The translations under genes were made by a program, and so were the position numbers. Shown piece by piece: positions 31,891 to 43,621 of a stretch of DNA of 64,000 bases (its first letter is position 1; every line of letters begins with the position of its first letter). A model generated the notes under the pieces. The model was not told the DNA's origin. It searched no databases and worked only from the letters and a program-made list of their open reading frames with translations. The stretch comes from Chionoecetes opilio (lineage: Eukaryota > Arthropoda > Malacostraca > Decapoda > Majidae): the NCBI GenBank assembly GCA_016584305.1, contig JACEEZ010004848.1:224501-288500 (forward strand), read 5' to 3'.

Positions 31891-32238
31891 TCATTCATCA
31901 CTGGATGACGACGCAGTGTGACCCAGAGTTCGGAGTGTGGCGAGTGAGTGTTGGCCTTGCATTTCTGCCACGTCCATCATAAACCCCTCAAACTTTGACA
32001 GGCTGGGCAGGGGTTCATTTGAAGGGCCAGGTAGGGGCTCGTTTGATGGGCCAGGCTGTTGCTCGTTGGCAGAGGCAGGCTGTGGTGCTCTGGCAGGGGC
32101 AGGCTGTGGTGCTCTGGCAGGGGCAGCGTCGGCAGGGGCAGGCTGTGGTGCTCTGGCAGTGGCAGCGTCGGCAGGGGCAGGCTGTGGTGCTCTGGCAGGG
32201 GCAGCGTCGGCAGGGGCAGGGCGAATGTACCGAGTCAT
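31891..32238 (-). CDS. Repeat-rich Ala/Pro ORF, unknown
   Basis: A minus-strand frame (ATG at 32238) of 115 codons. The first 65 residues are repeats of PAPADAAPARAPQ, encoded by a minisatellite at 32063-32225 whose unit is about 63 bp with a 33-bp half unit. The C-terminus is not repetitive (FEGFMMDVAEMQGQHSLATLRTLG, ending SSSSDE). It lies inside the hAT at 29370-32841. The frame is closed by a TGA upstream of the ATG region, so it is either a short exon, a piece of a captured gene, or chance. Confidence is low. Confidence 0.3.
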   Translation of the reverse strand: MTRYIRPAPADAAPARAPQPAPADAATARAPQPAPADAAPARAPQPAPARAPQPASANEQQPGPSNEPLPGPSNEPLPSLSKFEGFMMDVAEMQGQHSLATLRTLGHTASSSSDE

Positions 32239-32329
32239 GAGGGTCTGCCTATGTTCGTTTACTCAAAAGCTCTGGTTTTCATCAGGAGCGAATTTTGGTG
32301 AGCAAGTTGCCATAAACCTGGCTTGACTC

Positions 32330-32497
32330 CGTCAGGGTGGCTCGGTTGGTAGAGCTGTGGGCTCGCTTACAGCGTCCCTGCACTCGGTCAGCAGTTCGAG
32401 CCCACCAGGTTCGTCCTGGCGTGGTGGCGCTTTGTATTGTCAACAACCTTGTCGTTGGTACTTGCAAAGTGTCTAGATAGGATCAAAATATCTTATC
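32330..32497 (+). repeat. tRNA-derived SINE S2
   Basis: A tRNA-like head (A box TGGCTCGGTTGG near 32338; B box CAGTTCGAGCCC near 32392) is followed by a 90-bp tail ending in TATCTTATCTT. The tail alone (AAAGTGTCTAGATAGGATCA) reappears at 58380-58417, truncated. A (CT)n tract follows. Confidence 0.75.
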
Positions 32498-32499
32498 TT

Positions 32500-32648
<149 letters not shown>

Positions 32649-33688
32649 CGATAACTCTCGGTCGACGTCAGAAGAAAAGAGAAAAAAAAAAACTTTATTA
32701 ACTGGTCACAGGGATTTTAAAATAGCATTTTTGCTCCGGAACAGTAAATATGATAACGTTTTCGTTTCCGTTTTTGTTCTGAGCATAATTTCATTCCTTT
32801 CGGTTTTCGTTTTCGTTCCCTTAAACCATTTCAAAGCTGTGGTGAAGACACTGTCATAAATGGCGGCGTACAAGTCGACTCTTTGAGCCTGAAAAAATCT
32901 CTCCAAAACTAGTGCCAATCCCCTGTAAGACTTCTTGACGCGACCCGCCGTCATTATGGACTGCACTACCAACATATGTAAAACTTTCCAAGATCTCAAT
33001 ATCCTCGCCACACGCATGAACAGACTGTCCTGTTTCATCTAGTAAGCCTCCAAACACCTGGACCTTGGTCTTAAGCCAGGAGACCTCAAGTCCCAAAGGC
33101 TTTGCCTGCTCGTGCAGCGCCTCGAAAGCCATCACCAGGACCTCCAACGACTCAGCAAAGATTACTGCATCGTCGGCAAAAACAAGATCAGTGATCTTGG
33201 TATTGCCAAGGGATGCTCCACAATCACTTTGATCTACAACCTTGCCCAATACCCAGTCCATACAAGTGTTGAAAAGTGATGGGGCAAGGACGCACCCTTG
33301 CCTCACTCCTGTATTCACAGGAAAGAAGCTGGATACACCTGCCCCACACTTCACAGCACTCTCAGTCCCAGAGTACAGACCAGTCATCAAACCAATAGTC
33401 CTTGCAGGAATCCCGCGAAGTCGCAGAAGATCCCAGAGTGACTCACGATGCACTGAGTCAAACGCCTTCTTGAGATCAACATAGGCTGCATGCATCCCCT
33501 ATCGAAACTCACGTCGGCATTCCACCAGGACACGAAGCGCTAGGATACGGTCCGTTGTTGACGGAGATGCCATGAGGATCATGTAATAGATGCTGTCGTA
33601 TATCTTTTCCATAAAATAAAATTGAAAAAATAATGGTGGGGTCGAGGGGGTAAACCTCTCCCCTGTTAGGTTAAGGGCAGGTTATGTC

Positions 33689-34078
33689 AGGTTTAAGTTC
33701 TTTTAATAGCTTTGGAGGACGGAACTTTTTTCTTACTAGTTTTGATGTGTTTTTCATGAATCTGCTTTAATTTCCTTTGGCAGAGGATTTTAGGTTTGGT
33801 TTGGTTATGTTTGGTTATGTTAATTTTTGAAAAGTATTCAACGGTTACAAGAAAACGTCCCTGAAAAATAGTATTGTCCACCAGAGTGGGATGGGCCTAA
33901 GTTTGTAAATGTAACAGTATTCTCTGCTGTACACTATCTGTAACATTCCATGTGAACATCTGGTACTTCCTTAATAGCTGTAGCTGTGATGATAACCTTT
34001 TTTTTTGTTAATTTTTAACATGGAATTACAGCACATGAGTTTGGTTTGATAGCAATTTACATTGAGTTAGTTGTAGGT
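33689..34078 (+). repeat. Segmental repeat, copy A (intronic segment)
   Basis: About 390 bp are nearly identical to 58818-59200 (TTCTTTTAATAGCTT, AAAAGTATTCAACGGTTACA, TGTAACATTCCATGTGAACA). In both copies the segment continues into the trihelix exon region once insertions are removed: here via 39051-39175 and 41711 onward. So it belongs to the intron in front of the trihelix exon. Confidence 0.85.
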
Positions 34079-34914
34079 AGGACTATTGGTTTGATGACTG
34101 GTCTGTACTCTGGGACTGAGAGTGCTGTGAAGTGTGGGGGAGGTGTATCCAGCTTTTTTTCCTGTGAATACAGGAGTGAGGCAAGGGTGCGTGCTTGCCC
34201 CAACGCTTGTATGGACTGGGTATTGGACAAGGTTGTAGATCAAAGTGATTGTGGAGCATCCGTCGGCAACACCAAGATCACTGATTTTGTTTTTGCCGAT
34301 GATGCAGTAATCTTTGCTGAGTCGCTGGAGATCCTGGTGATGGCTCTCGAGGCGCTACACGAGGAGGCAAAGCCTTTGGGACTTGAGGTCTCCTGGCTTA
34401 AGACCAAGGTCCAGGTGTTTGGAGGCTTACTAGATGAAACAGTACAGTCTGTTCATGCGTGTGGCGAGGACATTGAGATCTTGAAAAGTTTTACATACCT
34501 TGGTAGCGCAGTCCATAATGATGGCGGGTCGCGTCAAGAAGTCTTACGGAGGATTGGCGTTGGTGTTATGGACTCGCTTAGCAGGAGTATTTGGCGTTGT
34601 CGGTACTACCTGTGCAGGAGGACAAAGATTTGGTTCTTCAAGTCGCTTGTGATCCCTGTCTTACTATATGGTTGTGAGACATGGACACTAAATAGCAGTG
34701 TTGTAGTCAAGACCAGACCCTCCGAGGCCAAGCCCAAGACCAAGACCAAGACCAGACCTTTCGAGACCAAGACCAAGACCAGACCTTCCGAGACCAAGAC
34801 CAGCCCTCTGAGGCCAAGACCAAGACCCTCCGAGACCAAGACCAAGACCAGACCCTCCAAAGCAGACAAAGACCAAGAACAGGCATATAATTTTTTATTT
34901 TATAAATATGACTA

Positions 34915-35148
34915 TTATCTGAATGTTTTTGGTCTGTGCTGCATAAATTTTAAATTATATTGTCCTAAGCTGTTCGGATGGGATCGCCGCAAGTGCTTGA
35001 TAAAAGCCGACGTCGTGCCAGCCTTGTCCGTGATGCTTTGCTTGCAGAAAGTACAAACTGCTGGTAGCTTCTGGTTTCCGTGTTTCTTATCAAAAAACTC
35101 CTTGTGGTCCTTGAATGCAAACTTGATAACTGCTGAAGATGCCGACAT
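34915..35148 (-). pseudogene. BED-type zinc finger, N-terminus of hAT transposase
   Basis: About 77 codons on the minus strand: FAFKDHKEFFDKK, then CTFCKQSITDKAGTTSAF-IKHLRRSHP, the C-x2-C ... H-x4-H pattern of BED fingers, which bind the ends of hAT elements. No dimerisation or catalytic part remains near it; the rest of the transposase appears lost. Confidence 0.75.
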
Positions 35149-35519
35149 GATTTCTCATTCCGGTGTGCAAACGGAAACTAAGCGAGACTAGTCCAGTACA
35201 CCTCACTGTCCGACGTCCTATGTCACACTGCCAGACAGAGTTGCCAGGTCCTGCCAATTGTTGTATTTCTTGCCAGAAATTACTCAACAAATTTTGGAAT
35301 TTGCCAGAAATATTCGTCAATTGAATTTCATTTTCTTATGATGAAAAATTGAAAATGCCAAAAAAGTAAAGTGTGAATGCCAAAAGTATATTTTGTGATT
35401 TGTGCACCTGGCAACCCTGCTGCCAGATGTACTCGATGTAACGACTAACGAGCTCTGGTAGAAAGGTAACGTATAAGGGAGGAAATATATATACAAAATT
35501 TTATATATGTGAACAACTG

Positions 35520-36531
35520 GTCTGTATTCTGGGACTGAGAGTGCTGTGAAGTGTGGGGGAGGTGTATCCAGCTTCTTTCTTGTGAATACAGGAGTGAGGC
35601 AAGGGTGCGTGCTTGCCCCAACGCTTGTATGGACTGGGTATTGGACAAGGTTGTAGATCAAAGTGATTGTGGAGCATCCGTCGGCAACACCAAGATCACT
35701 GATCTTGTTTTTGCCGATGATGCAGTAATCTTTGCTGAGTCGCTGGAGGTCCTGGTGATGGCTCTTGAGGCGCTGCACAAGGAGGCAAAGCCTTTGGGAC
35801 TTGAGGTCTCCTGGCTTAAGACCAAGGTCCAGGTGTTTGGAGACTTACTAGATGAAGCAGTACAGTCTGTTCATGCATGTGGCGAGGACATTGAGATCTT
35901 GGAAAGTTTTACATACCTTGGTAGCGTAGTCCATAATGACGGTGGGTCACGTCAAGAAGTCTTACGGCGGATTGGCATAGCCCGCGGTGTTATGGACTCG
36001 CTCAGCGGGAGTATTTGGCGTTGTCGGTACCTGTGCAGGAGGACAAAGATCCGGATCTTCAAGTCGCTTGTGATCCCTGTCTTACTCTATGGTTGTGAGA
36101 CATGACACTAAATAGTGACTTGAAAAGACAAATCAATGCCTTTGGTAATAAGTGTCTTCGCAGAATCATTGGGTATCGCTGGGATGATTATGTGTCAAAT
36201 CAGCGATTGCACCGTGAGACTGAATCGAGGCCTATTACCTGCATAGTCTGTCAGCGCCAACTTCGGCTATATGGGCATGTGGCACGCTACCCTGAAACCG
36301 ATCCTTCCCATCGGGTTGTATCTGTAAGAGACAATCCGGCGTGGAGGAGGCCAAGGGGGCGCCCACAAGGCTCGTGGCTGGGGCAAGTTGATGTTTCTTG
36401 TCGAGAGCTGCTTGGTATGGGAAAGGAGCCTGCACGGGAACTCGCGCGTGGTGACCCCCGGGAGTGGCGTCGTAGGGTGGGCGAGGCGACTCGCACCCCG
36501 GCGTATGCCCCTAATGATTGATTGATTGATT
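35520..36531 (+). pseudogene. LINE family A, copy 3 (5'-truncated)
   Basis: Flanked by GAACAACTG (35511-35519, 36532-36540). RT palm to C-terminus: TGVRQGCVL-like start, DLVFADDAVIFAES, VIPVLLYGCET, then, after a one-base loss at about 36105 (CATGACACT instead of CATGGACACT), INAFGNKCLRRIIGYRWDDYV, RPRGRPQGSWLGQVD, ending in (TGAT)n. Only two frameshifts (near 35590 and 36105), so it is the youngest-looking copy of the family here. Confidence 0.92.
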
Positions 36532-36851
36532 GAACAACTGAACATCTAGGTCAAATATTTCTGCCTGAATTGCTTCGTTGGCATGAAGAAACAAACTTAG
36601 GAACATAGCAATAATTGTGGTTACGTTTTCCAAGCGAGCTAGCTAAACCTGTGGTGTATGTGTACGAAGGGTGCGGGGATTGCATAGGCCTACACATATA
36701 TGAAGTACACGGAGGCGAACAGAGCTGCAAACATGCGTGCGTGCAAACGGAGATTATCACTGCGAAAATGGCCGCGTCATGCATGTTCTCTCGACTCGCA
36801 CGCACTCTATCAGCGCTCGCAGGGCTCAGCTCATGCATCATCACCGTAGAG

Positions 36852-38370
36852 CAGTGTTTCTTAAAGTGTGGTCCGCGGACCCCTAGGGGTCCGCAGAACA
36901 TTTTGAGGGGTCCGTAGGCTGATTTGAATCGGCTTAAATATATAATAGTATTTAGAAACAATTTCACCGACGACTATTATATTATCGATATTTGCGATTT
37001 GGCAACTTTGTAGTGGCCGGCTGGCCGCTAGTGAGTCAGTAGCGAGTCAGTTGACGTTAGGCTGCTGAAGGAAGAAAGTCGCTTGTGCTCCTCTTTATAG
37101 ATTTATTAAACTGGTAAGAAAATATTTCGGTTGGTAATGACAACATACGCATTTTTGTAACCCATTTGTATGTTTTTAAATTATTTTATAATTATACACA
37201 ATTATACTACCGTTATATGTTTAACATCAGAAGTTTATATATTAGTGATATGAATTTATGTTACTTGCAGGATAAATTGATAGTTAACAGACAGACTAGC
37301 CTACTCAGTACCACGACTATGGATCGGTGGCTTAAGACAGGCTCACTTAAACAAAAAAAAGAACGACAACCGAGACAACACGGACATTCAATGGCTCTCA
37401 AAGCTGGCGTACCTGTCTGATATTTTCAGCACACTGAATGGATTGAATCTTGCTTTGCAAGGAAAAGCTACTACCATCTTTTATGTGCAGGACAAAATAC
37501 GGGCCACACAAATGAAGCTGGACTTATGGTGTGGCCGCCTTGACCGCAAGGATTTTGAGTATTTTCTTACCTTAGCAGACTTCCTTCTTACTGTCGAAGA
37601 AGAGCTAGATTGTGACACAACACAAGCTTTCATAGCCCATATTCAAGGCCTTCACTCAGAGTTAGGAAAATATTTTCCAGAACCAGACCCAAGCTTTGAG
37701 TAGATTAGAAATCCATTTGCTACATATCAAGCCGAGATAGAAAAGGTCAGTGTCAAGCTGCCATCAAAAGAGGTTGATAACCTTGTTGAAATTGCAACAA
37801 ATGGAACACTTAATCTATTAACTATTCAGGGAGAGAAGTTTGACGGATTTTTGGGCTCAAGTACAGCCAGACTAGCCTAGACTCGCAGAACTGGCTTTGA
37901 GGCACTTGATGCCGTTCCCAACAACATATAACTGCGACATTGCATTTTCCACACTGGTTGATCTTAATAACAAAAAAGGGCAACTGGATCAATATCAATG
38001 TCGAACCCGACATGCAATATCTCTCTCAAGATATCTCTTGGATCATGAATCAGCAAAAGCAGAACCATTCATCCCATTAGGATCGAGATGTGAGGACAAA
38101 AGGTTGTTGTTCAGTGAAATTTGTGTGTAAAAATGTAAATTGAAAATTGTGAAATAAATAATACTATGTGAGGTAAAACTTGAATAGTTCTGTTGAAGTT
38201 AAGCCATTAATAAATAACTCAGTAACAATTTTAGTATATTCTAGAACAAACTCCTTCTAAAAATTTTACTCAAGAGATAGTGTAATGGGGAAATCTCAGA
38301 ATGAAGGGTCCGCCACATGATCAGGTTTAAGACAAGGGGTCCGCTGCACGATAAAGTTTAAGAACCACTG
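36852..38370 (+). mobile_element. hAT-Charlie-like element with decayed transposase
   Basis: Starts CAGTGTTTCTTAAAGTGTGG, with a CCGCGGACCCCTAGGGGTCCGC palindrome just inside, and ends AGTTTAAGAACCACTG. Duplications CCGTAGAG and CGGTAGAG (one mismatch) at 36844-36851 and 38371-38378. Transposase pieces on the plus strand: MDRWLKTGSL (37320), LNLALQGKATTIF...QDKIRA (37443-37703), ATYQAEIEKVSVKLP, and the C-terminal dimerisation block LMPFPTTYNCDIAFSTLV (37902). Several stops and shifts. The large central part of the catalytic domain is missing, so it is a deleted derivative of a SCAND3/ZBED5-type transposase. Confidence 0.88.
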
Positions 38371-39327
38371 CGGTAGAGCTAGTCAGGCAGTATCTATAGA
38401 CAGTGCAATGCTGTATGGCGCCCTGTAAATCGAAACGGCCATGATTTTTCTCCGTGTATGATAATAAATTCCGACCTTCCCCACGCCGCGATGCACTTTT
38501 TAATCCTGGTCTCGACCTGGTCTCGAGCCAAACTCCGAGACCAGAAGCTTCGAGACCAAGATCAAGACCAAGACCAAGACCACATCAAACTGGTCTCGAG
38601 ACCAGTCTCGAGACCAGTCTCGAGACCACAACACTGCTAAATAGCGACTTGAAAAGGTGAATCGATGCCTTTGGTAATAAGTGTCTTCGCAGAATCACGG
38701 GGTATCGCTGGGATGATTACGTGTCAAATCATCGATTGCACCGTGAGACTGAATCGAGGCCTATTACCTGCATAGTCCGTCAAAGTTAACTTTGGTTATA
38801 TGGGCATGTGGCACGCTACCCTGAAACCGATCCTTCCCACCGAGTTGTATCTGTAAGAGACTATTCAGCGTGGAGGAGGCCAAGGGGGCGACCACAAGGT
38901 TAGTGGCAATGGCAAGTTGATGCTTCCTGTCGAGAGCTGCTTGGTATGGGAAGGGAGCCTGCATGGGGACTCGCGCGTGGTGACCCCCGGGAGTGGCGTC
39001 GTTGGGTGGGCGAGGCGATGCGCCCCCCGGCGTATGCCCCCAATGATTGATAGTTGTAGGTCAGGTGACTCTTGGACCAAACATATTCTACCATGAGTGT
39101 TTTTCTTTTTCACCATTTACAATAGGAAACATATTTACATGTGTACAAAGTTTTGTCAAATTTCTTAGGATATTAATAAACCCTCACCTTAACGAACCAA
39201 TTTGGGAGAAGGGGGTGATGTTATATCTGAAAGTCCGTTATATCCGATGGATCAGAACTTTTCCCATATAACAAACCTTGTTCCTTATAGGAGGGGAAAG
39301 TTTGCTGTTTCTGACCATTTCCTTGTA

Positions 39328-39802
39328 CAGGGAAGTCCCGAAGATACGAGCAGTTAGGTTCCACCTGGCATACTCGTAAAGCGAAATCTCGTATAGCGAA
39401 ATACATAACTAATGGTAAAATATAGGTTTGGTTCCAGGACCCCATCAAAGACATGTTTTTCAAGCTAAAATAAACTAGCGGTCCCAAGGTTGGGGCCGCA
39501 CACCTGGCTAATTACCCCTAAAGGTCAGGCCACACACCTGGCTAATTACCCTTCAGGTCACGCCTTGCTTGGGGTGACCTGACTGGGGTCAACCAAAATC
39601 CCCCTTTGTCCAGCCCGATACAGCCCAGATGCATACGTGGGTAGGGTGCGCATTTTGAACTTGGTAATTTTACTCATCCCAGTTTGAATGTCTTAGCATT
39701 GGATTTTCGATCTCGTATATTGAAATTAGACCTTGATTAATTTACTCAGCTCGTATCATTGATTTCTCTTATACTGAATGCTCGTATAACGGGACTTCCC
39801 TG
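39328..39802 (-). mobile_element. TIR element F3, copy 2 (internally deleted)
   Basis: Inverted orientation: CAGGGAAGTCCCGAAGATAC to ATAACGGGACTTCCCTG, TA at 39326-39327 and 39803-39804. 475 bp long; the middle (39480-39640) carries the GGTAATTAGCCAGGTG-like block shared with 52980-53200. Confidence 0.88.
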
Positions 39803-40169
39803 TATAATGAACTCTGTTACATTAGATGAAAGTTTGTATACATATGTACATGCAGCCATCACAAATACTACATACATACAGGGAAATTAAAACAATATGT
39901 GGTGAGGCATGGGAGGCAGGCAACCTGGTGAGGCACGGGAGGATGCGAGCAGAGGTGTTTACAATCGGGCGGACAAAGCTAGACTGACCGGCGCGCAGCC
40001 GCGCACTGCCCGGTAGGGTTTTTTTTCTTTGCCACCGACCGAGCTGCTTGTAGTACATGTTTGGCCGGTCCACCACCGAACCAAACCCTGCATTTACCGA
40101 ACTTATTCGGTAAATCCCCGCATATATCGGACTGGCAGAAAAAGTTCCGTAAAGCCGAAATTCATTATA

Positions 40170-41679
40170 CAGGGAGGTCCCGTTATACGAGCATTCGATA
40201 TACGAGAATCCGATGATACAAGATGCGTAAATTAGGGTCTATTTTCAATATACGAGATCAAAAATCCAATGTTACGACATTCAAACTGGGGTGAGTAAAA
40301 TTACCAAGTTATTTACTAAAGTAAATTACAAGTTATTTACTAAAATTATAAACATTTACTGACTATGATTTTCTAAGGTTGTACGATAATCAATCTGAAA
40401 ATAACGTGCAGACTGGCCAACGATTGCTCGAGACTGATATTAGCAGAGGTAGGAAGTCTCCAAACTCGCTTATTATTGTTTGGTATGCTATGAAATATCA
40501 TTTCTCTAGGTGAATGTAGACATATGATTGCTTTTGGATGGATATCATTCATATATATGAGTAAAGAGATGAAATATAAGCAAGGGACTCATCCACGTTT
40601 GGCAGCGCGGCCTTTGGCAGCAGCAGCAGCAGCATGAAGCCCGTGAGGTGGATATCAACACCAAGGAAGATAGATGTCTTTGGTAATATTTAGTAGGGGA
40701 GCGAGAACCCCTTGAGGAATCCTATGATCCCTGGTGATATCCTATGGTGCTATCACAGGCGTGGGAGCTGACTGTCTTCAGGAAGGCACAAGTGAGGCGG
40801 ATGACGGCGGGTTTTTACTCAAAAGTTTTGAGTGGCGGCGCCGCTGGAGCTGCCAGCTGCCATTGCTGCCAGCTCCTCCGCCACGGTAGGTTTGGGCAGG
40901 ATTAAACGTCTTATTACTCGTTATTATACAACTTAGTGATTATGGTGAGATGTTATATACACGTGTCATTATCTATATCAATGTAGCACCGTGTTTCACC
41001 TTAAATAAGGGTGATTTAAAGATGTTATGATGGAGGTGACTGCTGGCGGGGCAGTGAGTGACTGAGAAATTCTTGCCGCCGGGCCTCCCCATATCACAAA
41101 TATTCACTATTTCAACCCACATACACCTTCTACCACCAAAACACTAGCAACACAGGCTCCTTACTTATATATCTTACTATCTGATACATTAAAACTCCTT
41201 AAAATGCAAGCATTCCAAATAAAACGAGAATTAGTTTGAGATGATGGGGACAGAAGGCGGAGAGAGGCAGTCTGGCATGCCATTCTTGCCCGGAAATATG
41301 TCTCGCTGACTTGTGATTGGTCGAGAAGTTTTAAAAACAGTTTATCATTGGCTGGTGACTGATGATGAGCTTGATGACATAATTTATGTTTTATGTTTAA
41401 TTAATGTGCAGTTGCTATTTTGTGTGCTATTTTCTCTTTCAGAATGGTTTTTCTACAGAATAGGTAGTACAGTGTGGGTAATATAGACGCTGTGTGTTTG
41501 TTGTGTTTGCTATAATTTATTTTAGCTTGAAAAACATGCTTCTTTTTTTTATTTTTAATTGATGGGGTCCTGGAACCAAACCTATATTTTACCATTAGTT
41601 ATGTGTTTCGTTATACGAGATTTCGCTTTACGAGTATGCCAGGTGGAACCTAACTGCTCGTATCTTCGGGACCTCCCTG
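40170..41679 (+). mobile_element. TIR element F3, copy 3
   Basis: CAGGGAGGTCCCGTTATACG to CTTCGGGACCTCCCTG, TA at 40168-40169 and 41680-41681. Contains the roughly 85-bp module (40725-40805) once and a short (CAG)n at 40619-40633. No transposase frame. Confidence 0.9.
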
Positions 41680-41762
41680 TATTGAAGTCCGTAAACATGG
41701 GGGTTTACTGTAAGTTGCTCCCTTAATAGCTCATGCATTTGATGGTTTTGTTTGCCTTACAG

Positions 41763-41946
41763 GAGTGTGGCCACACGAAGCAGTGCTTCTTTTGATTAGA
41801 GTCTACAGGGGAAAGAAAGATGACTTTTCCAACGGCTCCAAGAAAAAGCATAAGGTGTGGAATGAGATTGCAGCAATAGTGAGCAATGCGGGTTACACTG
41901 TCAATGGGGACGTGTGTGACGCAAAGATGCGAGGTTTGAAGCAAAG
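41763..41946 (+). CDS. Trihelix/Myb-SANT-like DNA-binding exon, unit A
   Basis: A 184-nt exon between TTTGCCTTACAG and AAG|GTGTGT. In frame it encodes VWPHEAVLLLIRVYRGKKDD, KKKHKVWNEIAAIVSNAGYT and CDAKMRGLKQR. The spaced Trp/aromatic residues, the W-x-E-I-A block and the C-x-x-K-x-x-x-L-K-x-x-Y end (completed in the next exon) are those of the trihelix (Myb/SANT-like type 4) DNA-binding fold. The expected role is sequence-specific DNA binding, as transcription factor or as a domesticated transposon-derived protein. The copy at 62404 differs by three bases, two of them synonymous, which points to selection or very recent duplication. Confidence 0.8.
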
Positions 41947-42059
41947 GTGTGTTATTGTATGACTAATAGTACAGTCTTTACACCATTGGCTGCAAAACTG
42001 TATCCCTTACTATATACGTAGTTATTGTATTCACAATGGATGTTGTATATTATTATGGT

Positions 42060-42705
42060 AGTGGTGTCAGGCCAAAGACTACTGTATACTGCACTTGTTA
42101 CTCGCCCTCCGCGCCAACCCACCCATGACCAGTGGAGGCCGATCGGCAAGGTAAAAAAGTGTTCTGAACATCACTCCCATTTCCCTTCCTATGGTTTATC
42201 AGTATAAATGGTATACTGTTATCTTCGTAAATGTTTGTTCTATAATATTATCAAATAAAAAACAGTAAAACACACTAAAGAAAGGCCATTGTGAGACTCT
42301 CAAGAAATATGCATAAACTATGCATATGCTAATCTATGCATGGTGCTAATTCATTTATCAGAAAACTAAATATATCAATGGTAAGCTAATAAAATTCCAC
42401 TTCTATTGATATGTTTCATGTAAAATGTTTTCTCGCAAAATATTAAATGGCGAAGAGTTTAAGTGAATATAAAGTTCATGCATATTTCTTCAGTCTCAAA
42501 ATGGCATTTCTTTAGTGTATTTTACAGTTTTTTATTTGATAATATTATAGAACAAACATTTACGAAGATAACAGTATATCATTTATACTGATAAACCATA
42601 GGAAGGGAAATGGGAATTATGTTCGAAAATGTCAGGAATCGCGGCATTGGCCTCCACTGGAAATAGCCCAAACTGAGTACAGTAGTCTTTGGTCAGGCAT
42701 GTAGT
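42060..42705. mobile_element. Intronic fold-back MITE M2, copy A
   Basis: Arms are inverted copies (GCCAAAGACTACTGTA at the outside; TTCTATAATATTATCAAATA inside). It lies in the intron between the trihelix exon and its continuation, and is present at the same place in the second unit (62701-63346), so it was there before the duplication. A half copy is at 43141-43411. Confidence 0.75.
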
Positions 42706-42805
42706 CATGAAACAGAAGCAAGTATAAGTATAAATATTGTAATTACCTCACAAGCCTTACCTCCCTTAGGTAGTAGTGAAAATGTCAATACTGTACTTTT
42801 CTCAG

Positions 42806-42939
42806 GTACAAGATCATCAAGAACAACGCCAAGCTGTATGGACGAGGGAGTGAAGGGCAGTGGCCTTATTTTGAGGTTATGGATGACATGGCAAGTGAGC
42901 CTGCTGTCATCTCGTGTGATATGGAGATCTGTCTTGCAG
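42806..42939 (+). CDS. Trihelix continuation exon, unit A
   Basis: A 134-nt exon between TTTTCTCAG and GCAG|GTACAT, spliced in frame to the previous exon (R-YKIIKNNAK). It finishes the DNA-binding fold (YKIIKNNAKLYGRGSEGQ-WPYFEVMDDM) and adds an acidic stretch (ASEPAVISCDMEICLA). It ends in phase 1, so it can join a glutamine exon (57135) in frame. Identical in protein to 63447-63580. Confidence 0.78.
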
Positions 42940-43422
42940 GTACATTATATTGTATTAGAAAATGCCCTCATGTACACTAGGGTCCCACATAGAATGAGAA
43001 ATTGGTCGATAAACGAGGTTGTTCTATGTGAATTCGCTCTATTTGAAACACATAACTTATGGGAAAAATTTATATGGCCCGATCGGTCCTCCCGCCCGTA
43101 CAATAAAATAAGTACTGTATTTTACGGCTTATAAGAACGCTAATTTATGCATGGTTCTAATTCATTTATCAGATAACGAAATATAGCAATGGAAAGCTAA
43201 TAAAATTGCGCGTCTATTGATACCCTTCATGATAAAAGTTGACATGCAAAGTTTTAAATGGCGAAGAGTTAAGTGAATATTAAGTTCATGCATATTTCTT
43301 CATAGTCTCGTAATGGCATTTCTTTAGCATGTTTTACTGTTTTTTATTTGATAATATTATAGAACAAACATTTACGAAGATTACAGTATATCATATATAC
43401 TGATAAACCAGTCTATATGATA

Positions 43423-43535
43423 GTCCATAGACCACTATATATCTTTGTCGGGCGGGCCGCAGGCCACTATGCAGCTTGTAATTTTAAAACATTGTCGCGT
43501 GTGCACTGTGCAGCCAGGCATACAGTGGTCTATGC
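43423..43535. repeat. Short inverted repeat (CATAGACCACTATA arms)
   Basis: CCATAGACCACTATA at 43423 and its near inverse TACAGTGGTCTATG at 43519 form a 113-bp fold-back just before the BEL LTR fragment. Confidence 0.5.
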
Positions 43536-43621
43536 CTTAACTAATTAATACCCACCACCACTACAACTATATATACACATCCCTACGCACATTGAGAGGG
43601 TGGTTGGTGGATAATTTCCAC

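Larger units (their letters stand above)
34696..38636. mobile_element. hAT element with BED finger and GACCAAGACC subterminal arrays
   Basis: Starts CAGTGTTGTAGTCAAGACC and ends GGTCTCGAGACCACAACACTG; exact 8-bp duplications CTAAATAG (34688-34695, 38637-38644). Subterminal arrays of GACCAAGACC-like units at 34707-34875 and GAGACCAG units at 38510-38630. It contains a BED-finger frame (35148-34915), LINE copy 35520-36531 and a Charlie-like hAT (36852-38370). Confidence 0.92.
34079..39050 (+). mobile_element. LINE family A, copy 2, with nested elements
   Basis: Flanked by 11-bp duplications TAGTTGTAGGT (34068-34078, 39051-39061); the empty site is at 59182-59200. The coding parts are 34079-34695 (RTIGLMTGLYSGTES, DFVFADDAVIFAES, VIPVLLYGCETWT) and 38645-39050 (RWDDYVSN, PRGRPQG-like, ending AATGATTGA). 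A hAT (34696-38636) splits it. 5' truncated in the RT palm; frameshifted at 34150-34200. Confidence 0.93.
39176..41710. mobile_element. TA-flanked TIR element F7, with two F3 copies inside
   Basis: Left end ATAAACCCTCACCTTAACG, right end (inverted) CAGTAAACCCCCATGTTTACG; TA at 39174-39175 and 41711-41712. The matching empty site is at 62349-62356 (GATATTAAGTTGCTCCC) in the second gene unit. F3 copies at 39328-39802 and 40170-41679 make up most of its length. Confidence 0.82.
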
